A stretch of 64,000 bases of DNA from CBDBBY01 sp965203215 (GTDB taxonomy: Bacteria > Pseudomonadota > Alphaproteobacteria > Rhodobacterales > Rhodobacteraceae), in NCBI GenBank assembly GCA_965203215.1, contig CBDBBY010000001.1, positions 3,100,001-3,164,000 of the forward strand. The letters run 5' to 3'. The position numbers and the translations under genes were made by a program. Shown in pieces: positions 34,038 to 43,133 of the stretch. Numbering within the stretch: the first letter of the stretch is position 1; every line of letters starts with the position of its first letter. The notes below the pieces were generated by a model. It saw nothing but the letters and a program-made list of their open reading frames with translations. It was not told the origin of the DNA and made no database searches.

Positions 34038-35333
34038 TTGGATACGATCTTCGCGCTTTCCACTGCATGGGGGAAGGCCGGCTTGGCGGTCATCCGTCTG
34101 TCGGGCCCGCGGGCCTGCGAAGCTGCCGAGGAGCTGGCCGGGCGGCTGCCTCCGCCGAGGCGAGCGGCTTTGCGCCGGTTGAAGGATTCAGACGGGCGCG
34201 TATTGGATGAAGGCGTTGTTCTTCGTTTCCGGGAAGGTTCCAGTTTCACCGGGGAAAACGTCGTTGAACTGCAGATTCACGGAGGCCAGGCTTCAGTCTC
34301 GGCCGTACTGAAGACGCTCGGCGAGATTGACGGCCTGCGGCTGGCGGAACCCGGCGAATTCACATACCGCGCGATGTGCAACGGCCGATTGGACATTTCG
34401 CAAGTGGAAGGCTTGGCCGACCTGATCGACGCGGAAACGGAGGCGCAGCGCCGTCAAGCCATGCGAATCGTCAGCGGCGAACTGGGGCGGAAGGCGGCGG
34501 AATGGAACAAGGCGGTGACGCGCGGACTTGCGTTGCTTGAAGCCTGCATAGATTTTGCGGACGAAGAGATTCCGGAAAGCGCTGTCGAGGAAGCCGAGGG
34601 CTTGGTTGACGCGCTGATTTGCGAACTGGGCGCGGAAGCGAGCGGCGCCGAGGTCGCGGAGCGCGTCAGGAACGGGTTTGAAGTTGCTATCGTCGGTCCG
34701 CCCAACGTCGGAAAGTCGACTCTCTTGAATTGCATTTCAAAACGCGACGCGGCCATAACTTCCGAATACGCGGGCACGACGCGCGACGTGATCGAAGTTC
34801 GAATGGATCTGAAAGGTTTGCCGATTGCGATTCTCGACACGGCGGGATTGCGCGAGTCCGAAGATCCCGTTGAAAGCATAGGCATAGCGAAGGCGGTAGC
34901 GCGGGCTGAATCGGCGGATATGCGGATATTTCTGACCGAGAGCGACAACGCGGAGGAGCTGAAGGTCGATCTTAAATCTGGCGACTTGATCTTGCGTTCC
35001 AAAGCGGATCTGGCGCCGGACGTCGGGATGCCCGCGGTTTCGGGAAAGACGGGGCAAGGGGTTTCGGAGCTGGTCGAATGCGTGCATCGCGAATTGGCCG
35101 GCCGGGCTGCAGGTGTCGAGACCGCGACGCGCGAAAGGCACCGGCTGGCAATCAAGTCTGCAATTAAGGCTTTGGAATCATGCGCGCATGAGTTAAACGA
35201 TGGAGGTCGAAATCTTGAAGTTGCTGCGGAGGAGTTGCGCAGCGCCGCCGATGCCTTGGGTGCGTTGATCGGAAAAATCGACGCGGAGAAAGTGCTCGGC
35301 GAGATTTTCGCGAGCTTCTGCGTAGGAAAGTGA
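34038..35333 (+). CDS. mnmE: tRNA modification GTPase MnmE
   Basis: A 431-residue protein that, with MnmG, forms the 5-carboxymethylaminomethyl group on wobble uridine of certain tRNAs. It begins at TTG 34038 (M-DTIFALSTAWGKAGLAVIRLSGP), the expected N-terminus; no in-frame ATG is available upstream. The G domain has GPPNVGKST, the switch TTRD and LDTAGLRES; the C-terminus ends FCVGK with the conserved cysteine. The base-specificity motif NKxD reads SKAD here, a departure from the usual asparagine that may loosen guanine recognition. It abuts mnmG by 3 bp. Confidence 0.94.
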   Translation: MDTIFALSTAWGKAGLAVIRLSGPRACEAAEELAGRLPPPRRAALRRLKDSDGRVLDEGVVLRFREGSSFTGENVVELQIHGGQASVSAVLKTLGEIDGLRLAEPGEFTYRAMCNGRLDISQVEGLADLIDAETEAQRRQAMRIVSGELGRKAAEWNKAVTRGLALLEACIDFADEEIPESAVEEAEGLVDALICELGAEASGAEVAERVRNGFEVAIVGPPNVGKSTLLNCISKRDAAITSEYAGTTRDVIEVRMDLKGLPIAILDTAGLRESEDPVESIGIAKAVARAESADMRIFLTESDNAEELKVDLKSGDLILRSKADLAPDVGMPAVSGKTGQGVSELVECVHRELAGRAAGVETATRERHRLAIKSAIKALESCAHELNDGGRNLEVAAEELRSAADALGALIGKIDAEKVLGEIFASFCVGK

Positions 35334-35336
35334 GCA

Positions 35337-37208
35337 ATGTTTCATGTGAAACATTTTGATGTCGTGGTTGTCGGAGGCGGACATGCCGGTTGCGAAGCCG
35401 CATGCGCCTCGGCTAGAGCCGGTGCGCGGACGGCACTCGTGACGCTGAAGGCCGACGCGATCGGAACCATGTCGTGCAACCCTGCCGTCGGCGGCGTCGG
35501 CAAAGGACAGCTCGTGCGTGAAATCGATGCGCTCGACGGCGCAATCGGACGCATCGCGGACAAGGCCGGCATTCAGTTCCGTTTGCTGAACAGGTCGAAA
35601 GGGCCTGCCGTGCAAGGTCCCAGGGCGCAAATGGATCGAATGCTGTATCGAAGGGCGATGCAGGCTGAAATCGCAGCGACGCCGAAGCTTGACGTGTTGG
35701 AAGGCGAAGTTTCCGACATTCTGGTCGAAAAGGGCATTGCATGCGGCGTGGAAGTTTCGGACGGAACGAAGATCCGTTCGCGTTCTGTCGTGCTCACGAC
35801 AGGCACATTTCTGCGCGGCGTCATCAGAATAGGCGAAGAAGCGAGATCCGGCGGCCGGGCTGGAGAAAATGCCTGCATAAATTTGGCCAAGAGGATCGAG
35901 GGCCTCGGGCTGCCGCTCGGCCGCTTGAAAACCGGCACGCCGCCGCGTCTGGACGGGCGAACCGTGAATTGGGACATCCTTGAAGACCAGCCCGGCGACC
36001 AAGTGCCGGAGATGTTCTCTTTCCTTTCCGAAGGGCCGACCGCTCCGCAAACGAGTTGCGCAATCACGCATACGAATGAAGCCACTCATGCGATCATAAG
36101 GGCGAATTTGAATCGTTCCGCAATTTACGGCGGACATTTCGAAAGCGTCGGTCCGCGTTATTGCCCGTCTGTCGAAGACAAAGTCGTTCGATTTCGGAGC
36201 AAGAATTCTCATCAGGTCTTCTTGGAGCCGGAAGGTCTCGACGACGATACGGTTTATCCGAATGGAATCTCGACTTCGCTGCCGGAAGAGACGCAGCGCG
36301 AAATGGTTCGCACGATCCGGGGCTTGGAGACAGCCAGGATAACCCAGCCCGGCTACGCCATAGAATACGATTACGTCGATCCTAGATCGCTTCGGTCCAG
36401 TCTTGAATTGGCGGAATTGCCCGGCCTGTTCTTGGCTGGGCAGATCAACGGAACCACAGGCTACGAGGAAGCTGCCGGACAGGGAATCGTGGCGGGAATC
36501 AACGCCGCTCGCCTCGCCTCGGAATTGGAAAGCGTAACGTTCCCTCGTTCCGAAAGTTACATTGGGGTGATGATCGACGACTTGGTGACGCAAGGAGTTT
36601 CGGAACCCTATAGAATGTTCACCTCGCGGGCCGAATTCAGGCTTTCGCTGAGAGCCGACAATGCGGATCAGCGCCTGACTCCGTTCGGCATCTCGCTCGG
36701 AATTGTGTCGGATGAACGCAAAAGATTCTTTGAAGCGAAAATCGAAAAGTTGGCTCAAGCTCGCAAGGCGCTTTCAGAAAGATCGATGTTGCCCCAGCAA
36801 GCGTCGGCGGCGGGGCTCAAAATCGGGAAGGACGGCGTCCGCAGAACCGGACTGGACCTGTTGACGTTCCAAGGGATCGATGTGGATCGCTTGGCGCTCA
36901 TCTGGCCTGAACTCGGCGACTTGGACCTGATCGCGGCGAAGCAGATCAAGTGCGAAGCGATTTACGCGAACTACATGGAGCGACAGCAAAAAGACGCCGA
37001 CGCTTTGAAAAAAGACGAAAAAAACAAGATTCCCGACGGTTTCGACTACAATTCGATTGTCGGACTTTCGAAGGAGCTCCGGTTGAAACTGAACAGCGCG
37101 CGGCCGGAGACGATCAGGCAAGCGAAACGGATTGAGGGCATCACGCCGGCAGCGCTTGTTCAGATCCTTGCGTCGATAAAGCGCAGGGAGCGCAGACCCG
37201 CCGCGTGA
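35337..37208 (+). CDS. mnmG: tRNA modification enzyme MnmG (GidA)
   Basis: A 623-residue FAD-dependent partner of MnmE. The N-terminal dinucleotide-binding motif is VVVVGGGHAGCEAACASARAG; later come TMSCNPAVGGVGKGQLVREIDALDG and GLFLAGQINGTTGYEEAAGQGIVAGINAA, both strong family signatures. The C-terminal helical part (about 480-623) binds MnmE and tRNA. It starts MFHVKHFD, whose codons double as a parS-like palindrome (35338-35353). A downstream four-base overlap (GTGA) couples it to rsmG. Length is normal. Confidence 0.97.
   Translation: MFHVKHFDVVVVGGGHAGCEAACASARAGARTALVTLKADAIGTMSCNPAVGGVGKGQLVREIDALDGAIGRIADKAGIQFRLLNRSKGPAVQGPRAQMDRMLYRRAMQAEIAATPKLDVLEGEVSDILVEKGIACGVEVSDGTKIRSRSVVLTTGTFLRGVIRIGEEARSGGRAGENACINLAKRIEGLGLPLGRLKTGTPPRLDGRTVNWDILEDQPGDQVPEMFSFLSEGPTAPQTSCAITHTNEATHAIIRANLNRSAIYGGHFESVGPRYCPSVEDKVVRFRSKNSHQVFLEPEGLDDDTVYPNGISTSLPEETQREMVRTIRGLETARITQPGYAIEYDYVDPRSLRSSLELAELPGLFLAGQINGTTGYEEAAGQGIVAGINAARLASELESVTFPRSESYIGVMIDDLVTQGVSEPYRMFTSRAEFRLSLRADNADQRLTPFGISLGIVSDERKRFFEAKIEKLAQARKALSERSMLPQQASAAGLKIGKDGVRRTGLDLLTFQGIDVDRLALIWPELGDLDLIAAKQIKCEAIYANYMERQQKDADALKKDEKNKIPDGFDYNSIVGLSKELRLKLNSARPETIRQAKRIEGITPAALVQILASIKRRERRPAA
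35338..35353. promoter_or_regulatory. parS-like centromere site 1 (within start of mnmG)
   Basis: TGTTTCATGTGAAACA differs from the general parS consensus TGTTTCACGTGAAACA at one central base. It overlaps codons 1-6 of mnmG, the usual parS location in many alphaproteobacteria. ParB encoded 3.3 kb downstream is expected to bind here, load as a clamp and organise origin segregation with ParA. Confidence 0.8.
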
Positions 37209-37840
37209 CGCAGCTCCGATCCGAACAAGAACTATTCGCCGGACTTGCAAATGTTTCACATGAAACAATCGAGCGGCTTCGCCTCTATGCGGACCTGTTG
37301 AGAGTCTGGAATCCTTCGGCGGGCCTGGTCGCCAAATCGACATTGCCGCAATTGTGGACAAGGCACTTTCTGGATTCGGCGCAATTGCTGATGGCTGCGC
37401 CGAATTCGGAGGTTCGCTGGATCGATTTGGGCACCGGAGGCGGGCTTCCCGGCTTGGTGCTGGCGATATTGTGCATTGAACACCGGCCGTCCGACGAATT
37501 CGTGCTCGTGGAGTCCAACGGCCGGAAATGCGAATTTTTGAAAACGGTTTGCCGAGAAACCGGCGTGCGAGTCAAGATTCTGCATGACCGGGCGGAAAGG
37601 CTGGAGCCTCAAGCCGCGGACGTGGCGACTGCGAGGGCTCTCAGTTCGTTGTCGCAATTGCTTTTTTTTGCTTCGCGCCACTTGGTTGAGGGCGGGATGG
37701 CATTGTTCCTCAAGGGGTCGGGTCGACAGTCCGAGATTGAAGAAGCCAAACGGAAATGGACGTTCAGTCTGACCGAGATGCCGAGCGTCACCAGCAATAC
37801 AGGAGCCATCTTGAAAGTTATCGATATTCGACGCATTTGA
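37205..37840 (+). CDS. rsmG: 16S rRNA (guanine-N7)-methyltransferase RsmG (GidB)
   Basis: A 211-residue SAM-dependent enzyme that methylates G527 of 16S rRNA. The N-terminal segment NVSHETIERLRLYADLLRVWNPSAGLV is typical, followed by the RHFLDSAQL motif, SAM loop DLGTGGGLPGLVLAI and a late ARALSSLSQLLFFA. It starts at GTG 37205, overlapping the mnmG stop (GTGA). Its NVSHET codons carry the second parS-like site (37252-37267). Loss of this enzyme confers low-level streptomycin resistance in other bacteria. Confidence 0.95.
   Translation: MTQLRSEQELFAGLANVSHETIERLRLYADLLRVWNPSAGLVAKSTLPQLWTRHFLDSAQLLMAAPNSEVRWIDLGTGGGLPGLVLAILCIEHRPSDEFVLVESNGRKCEFLKTVCRETGVRVKILHDRAERLEPQAADVATARALSSLSQLLFFASRHLVEGGMALFLKGSGRQSEIEEAKRKWTFSLTEMPSVTSNTGAILKVIDIRRI
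37252..37267. promoter_or_regulatory. parS-like centromere site 2 (within rsmG)
   Basis: TGTTTCACATGAAACA is the exact reverse complement of site 1 at 35338-35353 and one base from the parS consensus. It lies 0.6 kb upstream of parA. Two facing sites 1.9 kb apart next to parAB support an active ParABS system near the origin. Confidence 0.8.
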
Positions 37841-37858
37841 AGGTTTGTGGAATCGAGC

Positions 37859-38638
37859 ATGAAAACAATCGCAATCGCCAATCAGAAGGGCGGAGTCGGC
37901 AAGACGACGACGGTGATCAATCTCGGCGCAGCGCTCGCCGTGGCGGGAAAGCGCGTCCTGATCATTGATTTTGACCCTCAGGGCAATGCTTCGACCAGTC
38001 TTGGAATCACGCCGGAGGAACGAACCCGGCAAGTGCAGGATATCCTTGAGGGAAGCGTTTCGGTGGAAAGCGCGGCGATGAAGACGCCGGTCCGCGACCT
38101 GCTCATCGTGCCGGCGACAAGCGACTTGGCCTCGGCCGACATCGAAATGTCCAAGAGCCCCAACAGGCTGAATTTTCTGAAATCGGCCCTGAATGCCCGG
38201 GCGTTGTCGACCGCGAAGCTTGATTACGTGCTCATTGATTGTCCGCCGTCGCTCAATTTGCTGACCGTCAACGCGATGACGGCGGCTGAATCCGTTCTCG
38301 TGCCTCTGCAAGCGGAATTCCTTGCGCTTGAGGGGTTGTCCCAATTGATCCTGACGATTCGTAAGATCCGCCAGGCCGTCAATCCCGGATTGCGAATTGA
38401 AGGCGTTCTCCTGACGATGTTCGACCGGAGGAACAAGCTCAACCTTCAAGTCGAAGCGGACGCACGGAACAATCTCGGCAAATTGGTATTCAATACAATC
38501 ATTCCGAGGAACGTAAGGCTTGGAGAGGCTCCTTCATACGGGTTACCTGCTATTCAATATGATTCACGTTCTGCCGGAAGCAGAGCGTACACGGCGCTTG
38601 CGTCCGAAATCCTTCAAAAGGAGCGCTCCTCGCGCTGA
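37859..38638 (+). CDS. parA: Chromosome partitioning ATPase ParA
   Basis: A 259-residue deviant-Walker ATPase: KGGVGKTTTVINLGAALA near the N-terminus with the signature lysine, then DFDPQGNAST, DYVLIDCPPSLNLLTVNAM and ARNNLGKLVFNTIIPRNVRLGEAPS. It binds the nucleoid and is cleared by ParB, moving the origin toward a cell pole. The ATG at 37859 (MKTIAIANQKGG) is preferred over the GTG at 37847, which would add only four residues. It follows rsmG by 18 bp and precedes parB by 17 bp. Confidence 0.96.
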   Translation: MKTIAIANQKGGVGKTTTVINLGAALAVAGKRVLIIDFDPQGNASTSLGITPEERTRQVQDILEGSVSVESAAMKTPVRDLLIVPATSDLASADIEMSKSPNRLNFLKSALNARALSTAKLDYVLIDCPPSLNLLTVNAMTAAESVLVPLQAEFLALEGLSQLILTIRKIRQAVNPGLRIEGVLLTMFDRRNKLNLQVEADARNNLGKLVFNTIIPRNVRLGEAPSYGLPAIQYDSRSAGSRAYTALASEILQKERSSR

Positions 38639-38655
38639 AGACAAAGGGATCAATA

Positions 38656-39585
38656 ATGGCAAAACAAACGCAGCTGAAACGCGGCCTGGGACGCGGCTTG
38701 GATACCTTGATCGGGGACCTCACCTTGGATGAAACGGAAGCGCTGAGCAATCCGAAGGACGGCTCCGGTGCGCATGCGGCATTGATGCCAATAGAATTCC
38801 TGAAACCGGATCCTTCCCAAGCGAGGAAAAATTTCCCCGAAGCTTCATTGAAAGAATTAGCAAACTCGATTGCGGCCAAGGGAATTATTCAACCGATCAT
38901 TGCAAGGCCCGACCGCGAATCGGAGGGGCATTATTGGATTGTGGCCGGCGAGCGAAGGTGGAGAGCCGCCCAGCTCGCGCAGCTTCGACAAGTCCCGGTG
39001 GCGATTCATGACCTTACCGACGACCAATGTCTGGAGATATCGATTATTGAAAACATTCAACGGGAGGACCTGAATCCGATCGAAGAGGCGCACGCTTATC
39101 GCAGCCTCATGGACCGCTTCGGGAAAACGCAGGAGGACATTGCCGGTACCCTCGGCAAATCCCGGAGCCACATTGCCAATACATTGAGGCTATTGAAGCT
39201 TCCTGACGAGGTTCAAAAAATGGTCCGCGAGGGCAAGCTGACATCAGGCCATGCCCGGTCGGTCGTTACTGCCGGAGATCCGGCCGAGCTGGCAAAACAG
39301 ATTGTCAACCGCGGCCTCTCAGTGCGTCAAGCTGAAGACCTGTCGAAAAAAATTTCGCAGCAGGCCCAAGAAAAGAGACCTACGAAATGGAAACGAGACG
39401 CGGATACCGAAGCATTGGAAGCCGAACTCGCGGCGAACTTGGGGTCGAGGGTCAATTTGCAGATGTCTAGAAACAAATCCGAAGGAAAACTCGTCATCCA
39501 ATTCAAGACTTTGAAAAAACTCGAAGATCTGATCAGCGCGCTGAACGAAGCTGCGTCGAAGCTGCGTGATGCGCGCGTGAAGTAG
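38656..39585 (+). CDS. parB: Chromosome partitioning protein ParB
   Basis: A 309-residue CTP-dependent DNA clamp. The N-terminal KRGLGRGLDTLIGD box interacts with ParA; the nuclease-like CTPase part has IKPIIARP-type and GERRWRAAQLAQLRQVPV motifs; the helix-turn-helix is TQEDIAGTLGKSRSHIANTLRLLKLP; the C-terminal leucine-rich end dimerises. It recognises parS, of which two sites lie upstream in mnmG and rsmG. It is the last gene of the core block before the defence island. The ATG at 38656 follows an AAAGGGAT ribosome site. Confidence 0.96.
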   Translation: MAKQTQLKRGLGRGLDTLIGDLTLDETEALSNPKDGSGAHAALMPIEFLKPDPSQARKNFPEASLKELANSIAAKGIIQPIIARPDRESEGHYWIVAGERRWRAAQLAQLRQVPVAIHDLTDDQCLEISIIENIQREDLNPIEEAHAYRSLMDRFGKTQEDIAGTLGKSRSHIANTLRLLKLPDEVQKMVREGKLTSGHARSVVTAGDPAELAKQIVNRGLSVRQAEDLSKKISQQAQEKRPTKWKRDADTEALEAELAANLGSRVNLQMSRNKSEGKLVIQFKTLKKLEDLISALNEAASKLRDARVK

Positions 39586-39651
39586 GATTCGAATTCAACG
39601 ACCAGAAGCACGGATTGCATTAATTGGAAAATACAGAACTGATAGAACCGT

Positions 39652-39687
39652 AAAAAAAGTAGGGCTCGCGAATTTCGAGAGCCCTAC
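39652..39687 (-). terminator. Intrinsic terminator, minus-strand orientation
   Basis: GTAGGGCTC (39659-39667) pairs with GAGCCCTAC (39679-39687) around an 11-base loop. A run of seven A at 39652-39658 gives the T-run for transcripts from the right, such as the HigA-like gene. It may also slow parB transcripts. The sequence to 40092 beyond it holds no recognised gene. Confidence 0.7.
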
Positions 39688-40092
39688 AGAAGATTGACTG
39701 TCATACGCCGACCCTCCATCCGTATGAAATTACGAATGGCAGGAATGCTTCTCCCACTTTGACACAGGCGACTGACAACGCCAGCCCTTCTCTTGGTTCG
39801 CCGGTCCGATTTTTTTGCCCAGCGGTCAAGCTGCCGAAATGCTTCTCTCGCTCTACCTGTGACCGACCGACCGACGGCTCACCCATGCCGACATTATGAC
39901 GCTTCCCTTAGTTTTGTCCAGCATATTTTTGTTCAGGCTACGGGGTGTTACGGGACAATTTTTGCCAGATGGCCGGGCCAAGGAATCCGACCGTCATGCT
40001 GGAGTCGGCCGGCAACGATACCTGGAGAAACCCTTGCCTGCCGAGCAAATCCGTCGCAAAAACATCGGTCGTCTGTTCCATGTCTACACACG
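39688..40092. other. Gene-free stretch at left edge of defence island, 405 bp
   Basis: No recognisable gene on either strand; open frames of up to 169 codons pass through but have no domain and mirror the antitoxin gene at their end. It marks the change from core to accessory DNA. No tRNA, integrase or direct repeat was seen that would define an insertion boundary. Confidence 0.45.
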
Positions 40093-40359
40093 TCAGGTTC
40101 TTGCGAGTCGAATTCGGTACATCGATTCCAAGTTGCTCCAGATTTTCGGATTGCAGTCGAGTGCCAGTCCGAACTGAACTGCCGTTTCTGGCTTGATTGG
40201 AGCGCGTCCAGATATGATCTGACTTATAAGTTCGGGGGAACGTTCGCATCTTCTCGCGAACTCGGCTTGCGACAAGCCGACCTCTTTCAGCCATTCCTCT
40301 AGAATTGATCCCGGCGAAACTGTGTAGTTCGGTTCGAATGGGTAGACCTTGGTGACCAT
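40093..40359 (-). CDS. HigA-like XRE-family antitoxin, no toxin found
   Basis: An 88-residue helix-turn-helix protein. The pattern PFEPNYTVSPGSILEEWLKEVGLSQAEFARRCERSPELISQIISG followed by PETAVQFGLALDCNPKIWSNLE is that of HigA antitoxins, including longer members that carry an ImmA/IrrE peptidase after this domain. Here the frame stops right after the HTH domain, and the following codons hold another stop, so it may be a short HigA or a truncated longer member. HigB would usually sit upstream; the 400 bp there have no recognisable toxin. Confidence 0.7.
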   Translation of the reverse strand: MVTKVYPFEPNYTVSPGSILEEWLKEVGLSQAEFARRCERSPELISQIISGRAPIKPETAVQFGLALDCNPKIWSNLESMYRIRLART

Positions 40360-40767
40360 TTTTAGTTCGCCGTTATTTCAGTGTTCATTTTTCTCAATGA
40401 TAGCCCGCCACGAATTCACGGACTATCAACGCGGCTCTATAGCGCATCATTTCATCGACGGCCAACAGATGCCCGTGCTCGCCAAACTACAAGAAAATAA
40501 ATCGATTGTTTCGGTCGAACTCTACTGCGTACCGACCTTTTCGATTTCCTGCCAGCAAGCGATCCAGGCAACCGCGGCTGCGGAGCTTGGGGTCGATAAG
40601 GCGGGCCAAATATGTAGTTGCACCGACCAAAATCCGATGCATCTCAAAATAGTCGCCACCAAGTTACGATAGAACAGAAAACAGTCAAAACTGGTTTCGC
40701 TACCCGGAAAATTTCACAGTTGATTTTTATGACCAATTTGAGATTGCCGTTCGCATTGGGCGCGGCA
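40360..40767. other. Gene-free stretch between HigA-like gene and dndE, 408 bp
   Basis: No recognisable gene. A plus-strand frame (40349-40672) and minus-strand frames were inspected; none resembles HigB or another toxin. It presumably contains the antitoxin promoter and the 3' end of the dnd operon. Confidence 0.45.
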
Positions 40768-41142
40768 TCAAGCGGCGAGTGCGACGAGATCGTCGATCTT
40801 ACGCAAGTCTTTGTTTCCTGCGAGGTAAGAAATCCCTCTGTGCAAATGCAAACGGAACTGCTGGGCAACAATTTCGGGATCTGTGCCTAAACCATCTCGT
40901 ATGCAGCGTTCTTTCACTAAAATATAATAGAGGTCGGCGTAGCGTCCTCCGAAGACCTTCCAGTTCATATCCACGTTGCTATTTGCCAGAATTTTCGATT
41001 GCGGTGGTGCGCTCTGTTCCGCAAGCGACACGCATAGTGCCCAGCGGCAAAGTATATTCCAGTGCTTTATGCCGGTCGCCCGTTTCAATTTGACGAGTTG
41101 ATCTTTGGCCCTTTGGGACAATCGAACGTGTTCTATTGCCAT
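40768..41142 (-). CDS. dndE: DndE, DNA sulfur modification protein
   Basis: A 124-residue helical protein with the DUF1832/DndE pattern: VRLSQRAKDQLVKLKRATGIKHWNILCRWALCVSL near the start and FGGRYADLYYILVKERC ... HLHRGISYLAG towards the end. DndE binds nicked double-stranded DNA and is required for phosphorothioation in known systems. Its ATG shares one base with the dndD stop (TAATG), so translation is coupled. It is the last gene of the dndBCDE operon, which runs towards parB. Confidence 0.92.
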   Translation of the reverse strand: MAIEHVRLSQRAKDQLVKLKRATGIKHWNILCRWALCVSLAEQSAPPQSKILANSNVDMNWKVFGGRYADLYYILVKERCIRDGLGTDPEIVAQQFRLHLHRGISYLAGNKDLRKIDDLVALAA

Positions 41143-43133
41143 TATGCAGCCTCCCTTGATGGAATATAGCCGGTCGTAATTCGCGTCGAGTGGATCGTAT
41201 CGTCATAAGCGAGCTGGTAAGTATGCCCAATCCAAGGGTACAGACGTTTGTGGTATTCACCCGCAATTTCTTCATCAGTAGAAAGCAACAATATCTGGTG
41301 ACTGGCGAATGGCAGGTACCGCTCGACCAAATGCATGCGATGGATAGAATCTAAACGCCCAAGTGGAGTGTCGATTGCCGTGGGCAGCGGACGTCCAGAT
41401 GCTTTAGCAAGACCCCAAAGCAGCGCGATAGCGAGGAGTTGGCGTTCACCGGCGGATAGCCGTTCAGCGCTCAGTGGCGTATCGTGACTACCATAGAGCG
41501 TGAGCGAGTAGTCTGACGGATTGATTGAAAGCCGTGTGACGAGACCGTTCTTCCGAAGGAGCTGCCGGAAACTTTCAAAAACCAGTTGCTCAATGCGCAG
41601 AACATGACGGGCAATCACATGCTGTCGAAATATTTTCAGCGTTTTTCGAACTTTTCCAGCATGATGCAGGATACGGTAGCGGTCATCTCGAAGTTCCCTA
41701 TCTTTGACATCTGCTTCTAGTAGGTTGATTAGTGTTTGTTCACGATGCTCCAAGTTGCGTTGCTGGCGTTCGATATCCTGCCCCAAAGCGGCATGTGCGA
41801 CTTCAAGTTTTTCAATGTCAGCAAGAAGATTTTGTCGTTCTTTTGTGATCTGCCCTATCGTATCCGAGCTAGGAATGCTGTCATACTCGACACGGGTATT
41901 TTCTTCATCAGCGCGCCGATTGCTTTGTTGGGCAAGTAACTTGGCAGCGTCAATTCCGAGCTGGTTCAGTTTACCACACAGCAATGTGTGAAGATCGCTG
42001 CGCACTTCGGGAGTGATATCAAGAAAGGTGTCTTTCCTGCCCAAAGCGTTCCGCTCAGCGCGGTCGGAATCCAAGTAAGCTTTTAATGCAGCTATGGCTT
42101 TTTTTTCCGACGAATGGTTGCGCAGATGCTTGAGAACGACTTTATCTCTCGCCTCGAGCACTCCGGCGAGCTCGCGAGCGCGTCGACACTGTTCTTCCTG
42201 TTGATCGCGCGAACTTGCAGATTCCAAAAGGGCTTGAACCATATTTAAAGGAGCCGCACCGCCAGCATATTCACGTAACGCGTCTTCGCCGTCTTGAATC
42301 TGCCTTACAGCGTTCGTCCATTTGGATTCAACTGCCTCCCTCTGGTCATAGAGCACTCCCCCAGACTTGCGATATTTTTCTTCCGCTTTCTTCAGCTTGC
42401 GCCTCTGTTTGTCGATCCCGTGCGTCTGCAATGCAGCACGTTCTTGTTTCAGTGCATCAACACGGCCTCGTTGATTGCGTACAGCGTCTTGTGCCGATGT
42501 GATCATGGTGTGCCGAGGAGTATTCTTGTTTTCTGAACGCTTCCTGCGTTCGTAAACAAGCAAGTCCTTTTCAAGCTGATCCACCATATCCAACCCTAAA
42601 AGGCTCTGGATCGCCGTGCCGATTAGCTTTGAGGAATCGTGTTGCGAAGCGTATGCTTCAACCTGCTCACCATCGAACAGAAAAAGATGGGCAATATTGG
42701 CCGGAAAGAATTCTTCCACTTGGGTGGCCCAGTTGTCGGCCAATACAGGTTTTGGCTGACCGTTTTTGAAGACTTCGAATTGCTCCTTGCAACCACTACC
42801 GGAAAGTTTCCAGAAACGGCGAAGGTGATAGAATTCCTCGACGCCTTCGGCCGTATGCCGGAAGTAGATTTCGATCCCAGATTCAGTCTCACCGGACTGC
42901 TTGTGAATACAGCGGGACAGATATTCCGGATAGGCAAGCGTTCCACGATTAGAGCATTTCGCATGGGGTCCGAACAAGACCAACTGCAATGCGTCAAGGA
43001 ATGTTGTCTTTCCGCCACCGTTTAGCCCGCCAATCAGAATAATAGGTTTGTCCGGGGCAGGCGGTGTTAACTTTATGGTTTGCGTGCCTTTGTATAGCCC
43101 AAAATTATAGAGTGTGATTGAGTCGATTATCAT
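41142..43133 (-). CDS. dndD: DndD, SMC-like ATPase of DNA sulfur modification
   Basis: A 663-residue Rad50/SMC-like ATPase. The N-terminal head has Walker A GGLNGGGKTT (35-44) and FLFDGEQVEAYAS; long coiled-coil segments span about 190-480; the C-terminal head has the signature LSAGERQLLAIALLWGLA and Walker B AIDTPLGRLDSIHR. DndD is thought to provide ATP-driven DNA nicking or structural change for sulfur insertion. It overlaps dndC by 4 bp (ATGA) and dndE by 1 bp. A second SMC-like ATPase is encoded at 49.3-51.3 kb in the divergent operon. Confidence 0.94.
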   Translation of the reverse strand: MIIDSITLYNFGLYKGTQTIKLTPPAPDKPIILIGGLNGGGKTTFLDALQLVLFGPHAKCSNRGTLAYPEYLSRCIHKQSGETESGIEIYFRHTAEGVEEFYHLRRFWKLSGSGCKEQFEVFKNGQPKPVLADNWATQVEEFFPANIAHLFLFDGEQVEAYASQHDSSKLIGTAIQSLLGLDMVDQLEKDLLVYERRKRSENKNTPRHTMITSAQDAVRNQRGRVDALKQERAALQTHGIDKQRRKLKKAEEKYRKSGGVLYDQREAVESKWTNAVRQIQDGEDALREYAGGAAPLNMVQALLESASSRDQQEEQCRRARELAGVLEARDKVVLKHLRNHSSEKKAIAALKAYLDSDRAERNALGRKDTFLDITPEVRSDLHTLLCGKLNQLGIDAAKLLAQQSNRRADEENTRVEYDSIPSSDTIGQITKERQNLLADIEKLEVAHAALGQDIERQQRNLEHREQTLINLLEADVKDRELRDDRYRILHHAGKVRKTLKIFRQHVIARHVLRIEQLVFESFRQLLRKNGLVTRLSINPSDYSLTLYGSHDTPLSAERLSAGERQLLAIALLWGLAKASGRPLPTAIDTPLGRLDSIHRMHLVERYLPFASHQILLLSTDEEIAGEYHKRLYPWIGHTYQLAYDDTIHSTRITTGYIPSREAA

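Noticed and set aside
39793..40302. A 169-codon plus-strand frame
   Set aside because: Its second half is the antisense of the HigA-like gene and the first half has no domain or ribosome site.
40360..40767. HigB toxin upstream of the HigA-like gene
   Set aside because: One minus-strand frame ends in YH like HigB, but upstream it is only 30 codons long after a stop and lacks HigB motifs.
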